NCBI GenBank assembly: GCA_037127315.1
Contig: JBBBDQ010001454.1
Coordinates: 1,526,501-1,590,500, forward strand
Source: Ascarosepion bandense
Taxonomy: Eukaryota; Mollusca; Cephalopoda; Sepiida; Sepiidae
DNA length: 64,000 bases
Direction: 5' to 3'
A model generated the notes under the pieces. It saw only the letters and a list, made by a program, of their open reading frames with translations, was not told where the DNA came from and made no database searches. Of the stretch, positions 43,568-54,215 are shown piece after piece. How positions within the stretch are numbered: the stretch's first letter is position 1; each line of letters opens with the position of its first letter. Made by a program: the position numbers and the translations under genes.

Positions 43568-43760
43568 TATTATAATAAAGACCGTTATATATATATATAT
43601 ATATATATATATTTCCCTCCTGTCACGCTAATGGGAGATGCGAGGTAATATCGTCTCAGTTCATTAGAGAGGAAATATCGAGGCAACGTCGGCTCAGCCA
43701 TTCTCTTTACTACCAGTTATGAAAGTTCTTGTCGCGTGTTTGTTCTTTAACAGTACCTTA

Positions 43761-43814
<54 letters not shown>

Positions 43815-44003
43815 GCTCGGTATTATAATAAAGACCGTTGTGCACTTATTTGTACATCTATATTGATATATTTTCTTCTTGTCACCATCAGGGAGAGAGA
43901 CAATAGCGAGGCATCGACTCAGTTCATTAAAGAACCAACGATGAGGCATTATTGGCTTAGTTAATTCTCTTTACGACCAGTTATTAAATTTTACTGCCAG
44001 TTA

Positions 44004-44005
<2 letters not shown>
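43568..44005. repeat. Direct duplication, ~253-bp period, with TA/CA arrays
   Basis: TATTATAATAAAGACCGTT occurs at 43568 and 43821. The following TTCxxCCTGTCACxxTxxGGGAGA, CTCAGTTCATTA and CTCTTTACxACCAGTTAT blocks repeat in order. Microsatellites at 43589-43610, 43764-43814 and 44006-44056 are interspersed. Confidence 0.8.

Positions 44006-44056
<51 letters not shown>
44006..44056. repeat. (TA)n microsatellite
   Basis: About 25 TA dinucleotides. Confidence 0.97.
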
Positions 44057-44057
<1 letters not shown>

Positions 44058-44059
44058 CC

Positions 44060-44187
44060 AAGCGAATAAGGAACGAAGAAAATATTAACAGCGTTCAAAA
44101 CATTAATTTAAAACAGTGCTGAATAGTAAAATAGAGCTATGAATATTTATTATAAATTATAATTTAGAACATGTACAAATTTTAATG
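44060..44187 (-). mobile_element. Hammerhead-bearing repeat, first part (interrupted by SINE-1)
   Basis: AGGAACGAAGAAAATATT...GTTCAAAACATT matches, inverted, the segment next to the decayed hammerhead at 55685-55735. TATAAATTATAATTTAGAAC then ATGTACAAATT matches the repeat end at 41869 and 55595-55630. The SINE insertion splits the element here. Confidence 0.6.
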
Positions 44188-44494
44188 TGCGTTGTGTTAC
44201 AGTGGATATCGGCTCGGAACGAGAAACCGGGGAGCCGAGTTCGAATTCTAGTTGAATCCATTGTATTCACTTACGCGCAAATAAATACCATTGGGAAAGG
44301 TATTAATCCGTCTCTTCCTTCCAGTTATGGGTTAAATAGCAGGACAGACTTGGTTCTATAGCCTTGGTCGGCAACCATTCTACCGCAGAAAGTAATGGCA
44401 ACCTACTGCGAGATAATCTTCTGCCAAGTCAGTCATGTCTCTTTCGAGACATGATCGCCCAAGCGTGTATCACGTTTGGCACTTAACTGACTGA
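44188..44494 (+). mobile_element. SINE-1 copy, near consensus, with target-site duplication
   Basis: The head GTGTTACAGTGGATATCGGC and B-box GAGCCGAGTTCGAATTC are followed by the entire body and an intact terminal structure. In that structure the outer stem CAGTCAGT/ACTGACTG encloses CATGTCTC-TTTC-GAGACATG. A likely duplication ACAAATT(T)TAAT / ACAAATTATAAT flanks it. It inserted into the hammerhead-bearing repeat. Confidence 0.96.
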
Positions 44495-44560
44495 CAAATT
44501 ATAATCTACTACAAAGTGTACATTTTGTTTCGATATTGAAAGGATAATGTCTTACCAGGG
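44495..44560 (-). ncRNA. Decayed hammerhead motif
   Basis: The same repeat as 41869-41975. Helix III (ACAAA/TTTGT) and GAAA are kept, but the core has become CTGGTAA (44552-44558), two changes at invariant positions. It should not cleave. Confidence 0.7.
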
Positions 44561-44865
44561 TGAAGGGAGATGGAGAATTATTTTACTTATATTTGTAAAT
44601 TTTGTGTGCGAGGTAAATGGGGTAGAGAAAATAAGAAATCAGAAAAGAATTTGTAGCCTTATCCTTCCCTAATTCAGATACGTTTATCCATCACTAATCC
44701 CTCTCTCTTGTTAGTCCATCCTCATCTACTCCCTTCCACACCATAAACATTTTCTTACTCTTCCTTTTTGTCAAACCCAGAAGCCTGGTCATAAAAGGCT
44801 GCAAAGGACCATGCCTTACCTTCTACTGTTAAACCTGTCTATAAACTTTTTCATACGCCTATAAA

Positions 44866-45096
44866 GGATGTGCCATTGTGGTACAGTGGATATCGGCTCG
44901 GAACAAGAAACCGGGGAGCCGAGTTTCTTGGGAAAGGTATTAATCCGTCTCTTCCTTCCAGTTATGGGTTAAATAGCAGGGCAGATTGGATTCTATAGCC
45001 TTGGTCCGCAACCAGTCTACCGCAGAAAGCAATGGCAAACTACTGCGGGATAATCTTCTGCCTAGTCAGTCACGTATGGCACTTAACTGACTGACT
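44866..45096 (+). mobile_element. SINE-1 copy with two internal deletions
   Basis: One deletion removes the segment between GGAGCCGAGTTt and CTTGGGAAAGG. The other removes precisely the inner terminal hairpin, joining GCCTAGTCAGTCA to CGTATGGCACTTAACTGACTG. Otherwise it is close to the 44.2-kb copy. Confidence 0.92.
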
Positions 45097-45486
45097 GATA
45101 AACCACCTTTCTCCTTCTCCCCAATTTTCCTCTTTTTGTTCAAATTCTAATTTACAACTCTCAATTCTGATTTCTGGGTTAAGCACCTGTTTATTTATCG
45201 AGGGTAACTTCTGAAATCCAGGGAATGCGCTAATATTCATCTGATGGCTAAGAGGGCATTATACATGTCAAACCGCTGAGGTACCTGATTCTCTCAACTC
45301 TGTTGTAACAATGATAGCGAGCCAAGGTCACCACAGTTAAATACTTCCTAAAAAATGTTCTTTAATTTCGATGCAGACTATCTACCATATTTAGACACAA
45401 GGGTGCGAAAAAAAACCGAAATATTTAGGAGAAGGGACTGGAAAACCAGTAAGAAAGGGAAACAAGTTATAAACTTCTATTTCTCT
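45097..45486. other. No recognised element
   Basis: Mixed sequence without recognised features. Confidence 0.5.
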
Positions 45487-45640
45487 TCATATGATAGGAA
45501 AAGAGAGTAGAAAAGGCGATAAGCGAACGTCTGGATAATGTTCATATGATAGGATAAGAGTGTTGACCAAGCGATAGGTAAACCTCTGTTCATATGATAG
45601 GAAAAGAGTGTGCATCAGACGATAGGCCAACCTCTGAAAC
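45487..45640. repeat. Three tandem copies of a 48-52-bp unit
   Basis: The unit TTCATATGATAGGAAAAGAG...GCGATAGGxxAACCTCTG begins at about 45487, 45540 and 45588. Confidence 0.88.
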
Positions 45641-47274
45641 AAACTGCTGCTTTAATTAAAATTGGTCTAATATTTATTCCTATCGATATATCGATATCTT
45701 GGCAACAAGGAAATGTTACTTTCTTTTCAATTCAGTAGAATTATTGAATAAAATAGCGTTAAACATCATTTTTTAATATTTTATGACAAGCAAATGAAGT
45801 GGTGTTTTAGATTAATTTCACAGAATGTCAAGTCAAGCACTAAGAAAAGCATTTACATTCACATTGTGACACAAAAGCCGACCGGATATACATCACAATT
45901 CAATACGCTCCTTCCGTTTATAAATATTTATTCCGTGTCAATTAACTACATACAACAAGAACTAGGAATCAGAAATGTAGAATTAATTAACACTTTTCAT
46001 TCTGGTTACCCATCTCATCGTTTGTGGTTTGATAGATTTTTTTTCTCATCGTTTGTGGTTTGATAAATTGATGATTATTGTCTATGAGCAACCTAAAACA
46101 GGTCACTTACATTAACAAACAAGATTTGTCTATTGTCATAAAAAGCTCATTATAATTTCTTATTGAAGTGTAGATAAAATATTATCCAAATTATTGCTGT
46201 GTTTGTTGTATCGCCGTGGTAGCAGGACGATACCAGATGATATGTGTGGAAGTATCTACAGCACAATATTCGTGCTAATGTACATTAAGTACAAGATAAG
46301 ACAGAACAACAATAAGTAGAAAAAGAGAAGTTGTTGTTAGAGTCGCAGAGAGCACAGTTTGATAATAATAGTCAATGACACTCCGAATTATTTTTAACAT
46401 TCCCCACGTGGGCAGAAATCCGATGTAGATGCGACACAAGGCCAAATAACGTGGGATAAACCAACTCGTAAGCGCAGAGAAAAATTCATGTCTGCTTTTC
46501 TCCAGACGAGACTCTACACTTCGGCGGAACCTCATCTGGGTTCTTCTACCCTCGAGTCCGATAAAATGAACGACCACCGCACGCAGTCGTTCCATTCACA
46601 CTGTCAATGACGCTTCGAATTTCTGAGTGCTGTTAATCTTTATGCATGTAGCTATTCCAGCCACAGACCATTCCATCTTTGAGAGAGCATTAGTGGTGTT
46701 ACCTGCTCTATAAAAGTGTTAAAATACATTTCAAATAAAGTCTTTGATCGACTCTGCACTCTTTTGTCCTTACTGAAGTAGATATTTACTTGGTGTATAT
46801 GATAAATAGTAAAGGCTTTTTGGAATTTCAGTCTTGAATTCGAATTGAAAAAAAAAAGGCATCTTAGCAATTACTATCCTATCTAATCGTTGTGACCCTA
46901 AAAGGTTACTACGTGTGTAATCACCAAAACAGAGATTGGGAATAATAGCATATCAACAAGTACAAGACTCGCACACTGCATGAAGTAGATACACTGCTAG
47001 TGAACTGCTAGTCAGTATAATCACTATATTTTACGCCCATTTATATCAATAGTGTCCGCGTATTAACGAAGATAAGGACATTCCATTCATGTATACAGGT
47101 AGGTGTACAGCACTATTCCCATCAACATTCCGAATATTAGTGTGATCAAATGATACAAAATTATAATGAATTAAGCGAGAACAATTTTCACTTCACTAAA
47201 TATTTGTCCATTTATCCCAATTATCTAAATAAATGCACATGAAATTATGAATAAACTCATATTTTATTAATATT
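45641..47274. other. No gene recognised; one imperfect direct repeat
   Basis: GTCAATGACACTCCGAATT near 46372 and GTCAATGACGCTTCGAATT near 46604 bracket about 210 bases that contain GCGACACAAGGCC, the inverted SINE-3 tail motif. This may be an insertion with its target duplication. Short frames have no known domain. Confidence 0.45.
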
Positions 47275-47277
47275 TGA

Positions 47278-47309
<32 letters not shown>
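47275..47309. repeat. (AAT)n microsatellite at the 5' junction of an RLE element
   Basis: About 11 AAT triplets ending exactly where the retroelement reading frame starts. Confidence 0.95.
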
Positions 47310-47310
<1 letters not shown>

Positions 47311-47966
47311 CTGAAGGATTTATACTTGCAGCACAAGACCAAAGTCTTTTCACGAGAAACTTTCAGGCAAATATTATGCATAATAATATGGATCCAAAAT
47401 GCAGGTTTTGTGATAAACACCAAGAAACAATAGACCACCTAATCTCAGGCTGTTCTGTGCTTGCCCCAAACGAATATAAAAATCGCCACGATAGAGTTGG
47501 GCAATATTTACATTGGACAATGTGCACACATTATGGAAAAGCTGTAAACAAACACTGGTATGAACATCATCCAGCACCGGTTACAGAAATAGAAGATGTA
47601 ACCATTCTATGGGATTACAACATCTACACAGACAGAAAAATTGAAGCAAACAGGCCAGACATTATTGTTAAAAACCAGAAGGAGAAAACTTGTCTATTAA
47701 TTGATATGGCTTGTCCAGCGGATTGTAACATAGCAATCAAGGAATTTGAAAAACTGTCAAAATATAAAGACCTGAAAATTGAAATAGAAAAAATGTGGAA
47801 ATTGAAAACAAGAGTTGTGCCAGTGATAGTAGGTGAACTTGGAATGATAAAAAATGGAACAAAACAACACATTGAAAGAATCCCTGGAAACCCCAGCTTA
47901 AGAGACATACAAAAAATTGTCTTATTAAGTACAGCCCACACACTAAGGAAAACTTTATCTATGTAA
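47310..47966 (+). CDS. C-terminal 218 codons of RLE-type non-LTR retrotransposon polyprotein (5'-truncated, frame intact)
   Basis: The frame opens straight after the AAT array with TEGFILAAQDQSLFTRNFQA, so there is no native start; an internal Met lies at 47376. Counting from that Met, a CCHC zinc knuckle uses C9, C12, H21 and C26. A conserved WYEHHP block follows at 61-66. The restriction-like endonuclease region follows: R93-P94-D95, then LLIDMACPAD (D110) and KEFEKLSKYKDL. VVPVIVGELG (148-157) and IPGNPSLRDIQKIVLLSTAH mark the C-terminus. R2/Dong/NeSL-type elements use this domain to nick their target. No stop or frame shift in 657 bases suggests a recent insertion, but without RT it cannot move itself. 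Confidence 0.92.
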
Positions 47967-48106
47967 TGCTGGAGATGATAGGGAAGATAGAAAAACATGA
48001 AATGGAGCCATAACAACACGCCACTACCTGCCTTAGGTCTCCCCGCAGACTTGGTTGGTAGTGAGACCAAAGCAGAAATCGAAATATGATGAAAAATGAC
48101 ATAATA
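47967..48106 (+). mobile_element. 3' UTR of the RLE element
   Basis: ACGCCACTACCTGCCTTAGG...CGCAGACTTGGTTGG is shared with the inverted copy at 35140-35200. It ends in a run of ATAATAAGAATAAG grading into the AAG array. Confidence 0.85.
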
Positions 48107-48110
48107 AGAA

Positions 48111-48141
<31 letters not shown>

Positions 48142-48187
48142 AAGAAGAAGAAGAAGAAGAAGAAGAAGAAGAAGAAGAAAAAGAAGG
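48107..48187. repeat. (AAG)n microsatellite, tail of the RLE element
   Basis: About 26 AAG triplets. Confidence 0.97.
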
Positions 48188-48295
48188 AGAAAATTGTGGA
48201 AATTTTTCAAGTTAGCAGAAATTCTGTGAAAAAATTCTCAAATGAATAGAGCTATAATATTAAAGGATTTAAAAAAACTTTAAGTGACTTTTCTG

Positions 48296-48350
48296 CTTAG
48301 CCGACTTAAGGGTTTCGCAACGAAACGCTCATCATGATCAGGTGTTTGAT
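48296..48350 (-). ncRNA. Hammerhead-like motif, incomplete
   Basis: The minus strand reads CACCTGATCATGATGAGCGT then TTCGTTGCGAAACCCTTAAG TCGGC. Using ATGATGA as the core (one change from CTGATGA), a GCG/TGC helix II, GAAA, a short helix III and a GTC triplet can be drawn. Helix I pairing is poor. It may be a relic. Confidence 0.35.
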
Positions 48351-48516
48351 AAATCTATTGAACTTATTATCAGATGCCGAATTTGGGAAATCTCTTCAGG
48401 TTTTCTGCTTTCTAGTCAACCTTAAATGCAATGCCAGTATATCATATACTATCTTTTTAATTATTGTTCTTTTATTGTTCTCATTCTCTAAACCCGTTTA
48501 GGATCTTAAACATTGT

Positions 48517-48782
48517 GTCTTACGCCGTTCGCCTTACCGCCTGCTTCTTACCCCCTGCGTCTTATCTCGTGCGTCTTACCCCTTTCTTACCCAGTGCGTT
48601 TTACCCCTTGCATCTAATCCCGTGCGTCTCAAACCGTGCGTTTACCCCTTTTGCCTTACTCCTTGCATCTTACCCCGGGCGTTTACCCCTTGCACCTTAC
48701 TTCTTGAGTCTTACCGCCTGAGTTTACCTCTTGCGCCTTACCCCGTGCATCCTACCCTCTGCGTTTACACCTTGCATCCTAT
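48517..48782. repeat. Minisatellite, ~15-bp unit, ~17 copies
   Basis: Degenerate TTACCCCTTGCGTCT units in pyrimidine-rich, GC-rich context. Because 15 is a multiple of three, chance frames across it (48464-48721) encode a five-residue repeat; I do not regard them as genes. Confidence 0.9.
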
Positions 48783-49036
48783 TGGGTTTATTTCTTTTCT
48801 TGGAGTTAGATTACTAAAAAAAAAACCTATATTACAATGAATAATCGTTGATAATATCTACTGAGATGTTGCTATATGCAATACATATAGTCACAATTTG
48901 ATCTCAAAATACGAATTTGTACAGATCTATTTTTCAATTTGAAAATAAACAAATAAATAATTGATTCGTTTATATATTACAATTTATATCGTACTTAGAA
49001 ATTTTCAATAAGGACAAAATTTTATATATAAATATA
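48783..49036. other. No recognised element
   Basis: AT-rich flank. Confidence 0.5.
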
Positions 49037-50095
49037 CAGTTCTGCGCAAAAGTAAGTGAACCCCAAGATATTATTTTTAAAAATTAACACATTTTTCCAG
49101 ATAATTATCGGATCCTAATTAAACTGTATATTCAATAAATGAATTACAATTATTTTTAATTTCTTATCAAGCCGAAATAAAAAAAAAATAACTAAAAATC
49201 AATATGTGCAAAAGTAAGTGCACCCTTACTTACGCTCTATATTTTTATTTTACATGGTTGTAAATGTAAATAATTGTCTGAGAACATGTAAAAGGAAAAG
49301 GGCACAGGTTCATATACTTTAAGCTGAGTATATAGCAGTCAACCAATATAACGCAATGTGTATACAAAAGGGTGTACTTAAAGACTAATTTTCTAAAAGA
49401 ATATGCCAAGATCAAAGGAACTTCCTGAATGTTTAAATGTTTGCATAGTTGAAGCCTATAATGATGGAGAAAAAAAAACCTGTCAAAACGATTTGGTGTG
49501 CCACCGTAAAAGAAATTATTTATAAAGAGAAGGCGCTTGGTATGACTTCATCGCAATCAAGTAGTGACCGTCCGTGAAAGATAACTGCCACACTAATTTT
49601 GGCTAGTCTAGGCAAACCCTGCTGAGACCCCTTAGTCTCCTTGGCCGTTATCAAAATAAATGTGCATCAAACGACATTGTAACAAAATCTGAACGATGCC
49701 AGTTATCATTGGTAGAATGCCTAGAAAAAAAGCCACTGCTTACGACAAAGCGTAAACAAACTCGGCTCATCTGTTCCAAAGCTCATATTAATAAGATGAA
49801 AATGACAAAATGTTTTATGGTCAGATGTGATTTTTTGGGAGGAACTATCGGCGGTATGTCTGTCGAGCTCTTAACATAACTTTTGAAGAGTCAAACAAGG
49901 CGGCGGCTGCAGCATTAGGATTGGAAGGTACTTTACTGCAGGTGGAACAGGCAAAATAGTATGCATTGATGGCACAATGGATCCTGGAAGGTAACAAGTA
50001 ATTCTGAACGACTGTTTCTTAACCTCAGTTCGAATGTTAGGCAACGGTCGGAGCTGGATCTTCCAACAGGACAATGATCCGAAATGTTTTACAGA
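49037..50095 (+). pseudogene. Tc1-like DNA transposon, 5' end and transposase relic
   Basis: A terminal-repeat-like CAGTTCTGCGCAAAAGTAAG follows a TA dinucleotide (49035-49036), the usual Tc1/mariner target. From the ATG at 49403 the frame reads MPRSKELPECLNVCIVEAYN DG, a Tc1 N-terminus, then breaks. Later fragments give DVIFWEELS, VKQGGG, FTAGGTGKIVCIDGTMDPGR and GNGRSWIFQQDNDPK. The last two carry the second DDE-region blocks (IDGTMD; QQDNDPKH with His changed to Cys). Stops and frame shifts make it inactive. The third acidic residue and the 3' terminal repeat are absent, so it is 3'-truncated. Confidence 0.85.
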
Positions 50096-50224
50096 TAGTC
50101 TATGTAGAACAACAGTAAATCTGTAATCACATTTTCACCGCACGTAAATATGTCTACTGTCTGTTAAAACACTGTTACTGTTTATAAATACATTTCCATC
50201 TTATTTAAAAACCAAAATAAATAA

Positions 50225-50500
50225 TATCTGTTTCAAATCAGATTAATTATACTTTAAATCAGTTAATATTACTCAAATAAAATTTCAGAAAACTATATTT
50301 TATTTTTAAAAGTTTATTCTATAAAGAGAATCTCATTGCAATTAAAAACAACTAAAAAGAGCGCTATTCAACTATTTTAGAAAAAATCGATTTCAATCGA
50401 TTTCAATTTCTGCTTGAAATACGCCAGAATATTTTGCTTTCTTGAAATAGTTAATTTAATCCTTTAGCGTTCAATTGAAGCTTTAAACTAAACTTTCATT
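50225..50500 (+). repeat. AR1 dispersed AT-rich repeat
   Basis: Collinear with 5915-6180. It follows the truncated Tc1-like element. Confidence 0.65.
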
Positions 50501-50689
50501 AAAAAAAATTCTTTTCAACCTTAGGTGTCACGATTTAGTGGAATTACGATTTAAAAGAGCATCATATTTTTAAAAAGACATAAAATTTAGATATTAATTA
50601 AATATTCTCTTTTTTCTTTATTTTTTTATAATCTAAAAGTAAAAAAATATAATTCATACTTTTTGTATATATAGGTAATACTTACGACC

Positions 50690-51110
50690 TATACCACTTA
50701 TGACTGTTCGACTTTACGACCACGACTGCGAATTTTTATTTCTGGCTGTGTCACCACGACTGCTACGCATCTGGAAGTTTGAGTGTTCCTAAACTTAATG
50801 AACAACAATTTCCTCCCTAGTTTTTTTTTTTTGCATGTTTAGTAAATATTAAATCAACTGTACTATATTATGTAATGTTCGGTTTAAACCTGACGAACAT
50901 AAAAATAGGAAACAAAACAATGGGAATAAATATAATACAAATGGGATCAAACGTAAAGAAACCATAAAAATTATTTAAAAATATGATAACGCCTAAAGAA
51001 AGATAAAATGAGTGAAAAATCAATTACAGGCCGACTTACGACCAGGTTGATCTACAACCTATCAGTCTTAACAATTGTGGTCGTAAATCGATGACGACCT
51101 GTAATTAAGC
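50690..51110. repeat. Possible decayed MITE: TTTACGACCAC inverted ends
   Basis: TTTACGACCACGACTG near 50723 is mirrored by CAATTGTGGTCGTAAA near 51077. Further ACTTACGACC blocks lie at both ends. The interior has no ORF. Element borders are unclear. Confidence 0.4.
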
Positions 51111-53754
51111 GACAATTAGCATAAAACTACCCTTGACGTCTCTTATCTGTTTAGCGTGCACTTTCGCGCAAAATTTCCAGTCATTTAAATATTAAACACG
51201 ATAACAAAAAATTATCGTTCTCCGTAAATAAAGAATAGAGTTACCGTTCTTTGTCAAAAATTGGATATTCGTTTTCAATTACCTCTCTTTCATTTATAGT
51301 AAAAAAAAGTCATATAACTGTGACGTTTCTCCCGAAATAATATGCCGTGTTAAATTTCAGTTTCCAAAATATAAAACTGCAGTCTTCAAAATGGAATATG
51401 TACACATTCACTTATAGATGTATATGCATGTATGTTCGCATCGGATGTAGTTTCACAAACAAAATTGTATACGTATATAGATAATGAGAAACGTTCATAG
51501 GTACATATATAATTTGTGGGATTTATGAACCTCCCCGGGAAGTCATTAGATTTCATTCACTGCCTCGGGGTTTTGGTTACTTCAGGTCTCCTTACTGGGC
51601 ATGGACAGAAGTTAATAAGAAACATTTAGACAGTTGGCTCATAGAAGACATTTTCAGAAAGGCTTGGCCCGCAGCAGACATTAAGCTCAGGTTACTGACC
51701 TCCAACAGCGAAATGAACACGATAGTACATATAACAGTTGTTCTTCCCTATTGGTCGTATTTTGCCATCAACTGTATCTATTTATAATGTTTATACACCG
51801 TGCCTGCGAATCGAAGATTTTAACAGTATTTGAAATTCCTTATTATGATTTGAATCGATGTAAGTTTGTTACTTGTTTATCGTTTACTGAGAATTTGAAG
51901 AGTGGAGAGAACCAAAACAAAGAGTGACATCTTATGATCTCTATCGTTCTGTCAGGCACTGGGAAGATGATGGTAACGTCTTATTCGCTTACGATCACCG
52001 GGTTTTTTAATAATACATTTTCTCAATAAAAGATTCGAGAGTAAACTCAAAGTAGACAGCTACTGTCAAAATGATTATGACAATTAGGTGTATGATAAGA
52101 AGACAAATAAAAAATAGGAATTGCAAATTATGAATAAAAAGACGAAAGATTGACCATTGACTTGAAGAGTCAATTGTCAATAACCTAGAAAATGATATTC
52201 ACCGGAAATACAATGCCAAAATTTTCCCATTCTTTGCCCAATTGGGAAAAAATGCTTCGCTAACCCCGCTTATAAAACAAGAGCTAATTCTCTGTCATTA
52301 AGTGTTGTCTGCGTGGGTCTTCGAATGCACGTATTTAATGTTTACATGTTTTTCTGTGTTGTGCGTAATTCTCTTTTTTGTTTTTTGTTTTTTAATAATA
52401 TTCCTGAAGTGTACAGGAAAGCAATCACGCAGAAGTTTCTTCTGCAATGCAGCAGTTCTTGGGAAAAGCTGAGTGGGATTTCCTTCATACACTTAATATA
52501 TGTGAAAAATTGAAGTAGTTTGACTCCATGAAAGTGGGACGGGGTGTCCTAGCGGAAGAAAAACTGATCTAGTGGAACTAAAGAATTTTGAAAGAAGAAA
52601 AAAACGAGTATGAAATAATTCTACAAGATAGCAGTTTTTCAATAATACTTTCATTTGCATCTACCAAACCAACAAAACTTCCAAGAAAAATAAAAAAATA
52701 AAATCATATAGTTTAACTTACCAACTATCTATCTATATATAACATTTTGTGACTTCTGTTAGTCCGTCTGTCCCACATTGAAAAATAACCATACAATCGA
52801 ATCCAAATTCTGGGGAGGAGTGCAAATAAGTAAGAGGATAGAAAGTATAGTTAGTTTTGATGCACAGATTAGTACAATAAATTTTAATTCATTTTTTATG
52901 TAAAAGTTTTATTTAACATAAAAAACGTAACCCTATTTAGAAAAAGCAATTTAATGATTAAAATAACAAATACTTATTTAATAACAGTGAAACATAGTTT
53001 TTGCATATCTTTTCATTAAGTTTTTATACAAGAATCCATTTTCTACTTGCTCCTGACTTTGCAAAAACTATAAACAAATCACAAGGAAAAACGTTTCAAA
53101 AAGTTGGAAATCGGCCCCAGAAAAAAATCTTTATGCATGGCTAGTTGTATTTGCATGCTCAATAATGAGAAATCTTAACAATTTATTCTTTACTTTTAAA
53201 AAGGAAAAAATTCCTTAAGAATATTGTTTATCATGAAGTCCTATACAATTAAAATATAGAAATTGCTAAACTGCGAAGTAAGATTTTTTTTTAAAATTAC
53301 TTTTCTATAGAAATCAACTTAATCGAATATTATCGCTTGGCTTAAGAAATTAAACGAAGCGAAAAGTTTGGAAATCTCCACAAACATTTTAGAGATAAAT
53401 TACACAACAGAAAATAATGTATGGATTTCGACACGTGTCAGCGTTTTGGAAAAATACTCTGGTATAATATAATATGAAAAATTAAAGCTAATATATTTAT
53501 CAAGCAGATTGACGAACTTCTAAAACTGAAATAAACTAGACAAAATATTGAACAACAATACCTTAAACAACTAGGCCCAGCTCTATCGAAACCATAATAC
53601 AAATACTAAAAAAAAAAAGACAACAGGAAAATCACCAATGTCCAATATACATCCATAACGGCCACGTTTAACTGCAGAACAAAGCATAGACGCCCACTAA
53701 ACAGTAACAATGTAAATCATGCTAATTCGCACATAATAAATAAAATGAATCAAT
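51111..53754. other. Long stretch without recognised element
   Basis: AT-rich. A less AT-rich island at 51530-51720 (CCTCCCCGGGAAG, GCCTCGGGG) has no ORF. A 64-66-codon frame pair near 52300-52510 is on opposite strands with no domain. Confidence 0.5.
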
Positions 53755-54215
53755 AGAGAAGGCAACGCCAAACCACTCAGGTATCATTCTCAAGAAATAA
53801 TACCAATTGGCAAATAATAAAGAAAAGGAAACGATGGAGAAAAGAAAGGGAAACCATTCCGTTAAAATTTTTCAACAGATGATGTCAATTCACGGATAAT
53901 AAATAATTGGAATTTATGAAGACTGCATCGGTAAAGCATTCAGTTTTTCAAGAAAAATACACAAATTCAGAAATAATAATGAAACGGAATATTTGGAGAA
54001 GGCAACGGGAAACCACTCAGTTATCATTCCCAAGAAAACATGCCAATTCCCAGAGGGATAAAGAAAAGTAACCTATGGAGAAGGGAACGGGGAAACAATT
54101 AAGGCTATTATTGTCAAGGCATCATGACAAGTCATAGATAATAAAGAAAAGATATTTAAGAAAAAATGCAACGTTATCATTAAAAAAACATGCAAATTCA
54201 TATATATGGATCAAA
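53755..54215. repeat. Diverged tandem repeat, ~81-bp unit, ~5.7 copies
   Basis: The block GGAGAAGGCAACGGGAAACC-ACTCAGTTATCATT begins near 53755, 53836, 53917, 53995, 54077 and 54159, with CAAGAAAAxATGCCAATTCxCAGATAATAAAGAAAAG between. The spacing is regular at 78-82 bases. Confidence 0.87.

Noticed and set aside
48464..48840. ORFs of 72-85 codons with a five-residue periodicity
   Set aside because: They translate the 15-bp minisatellite; two frames are open at once and there is no start context or domain.
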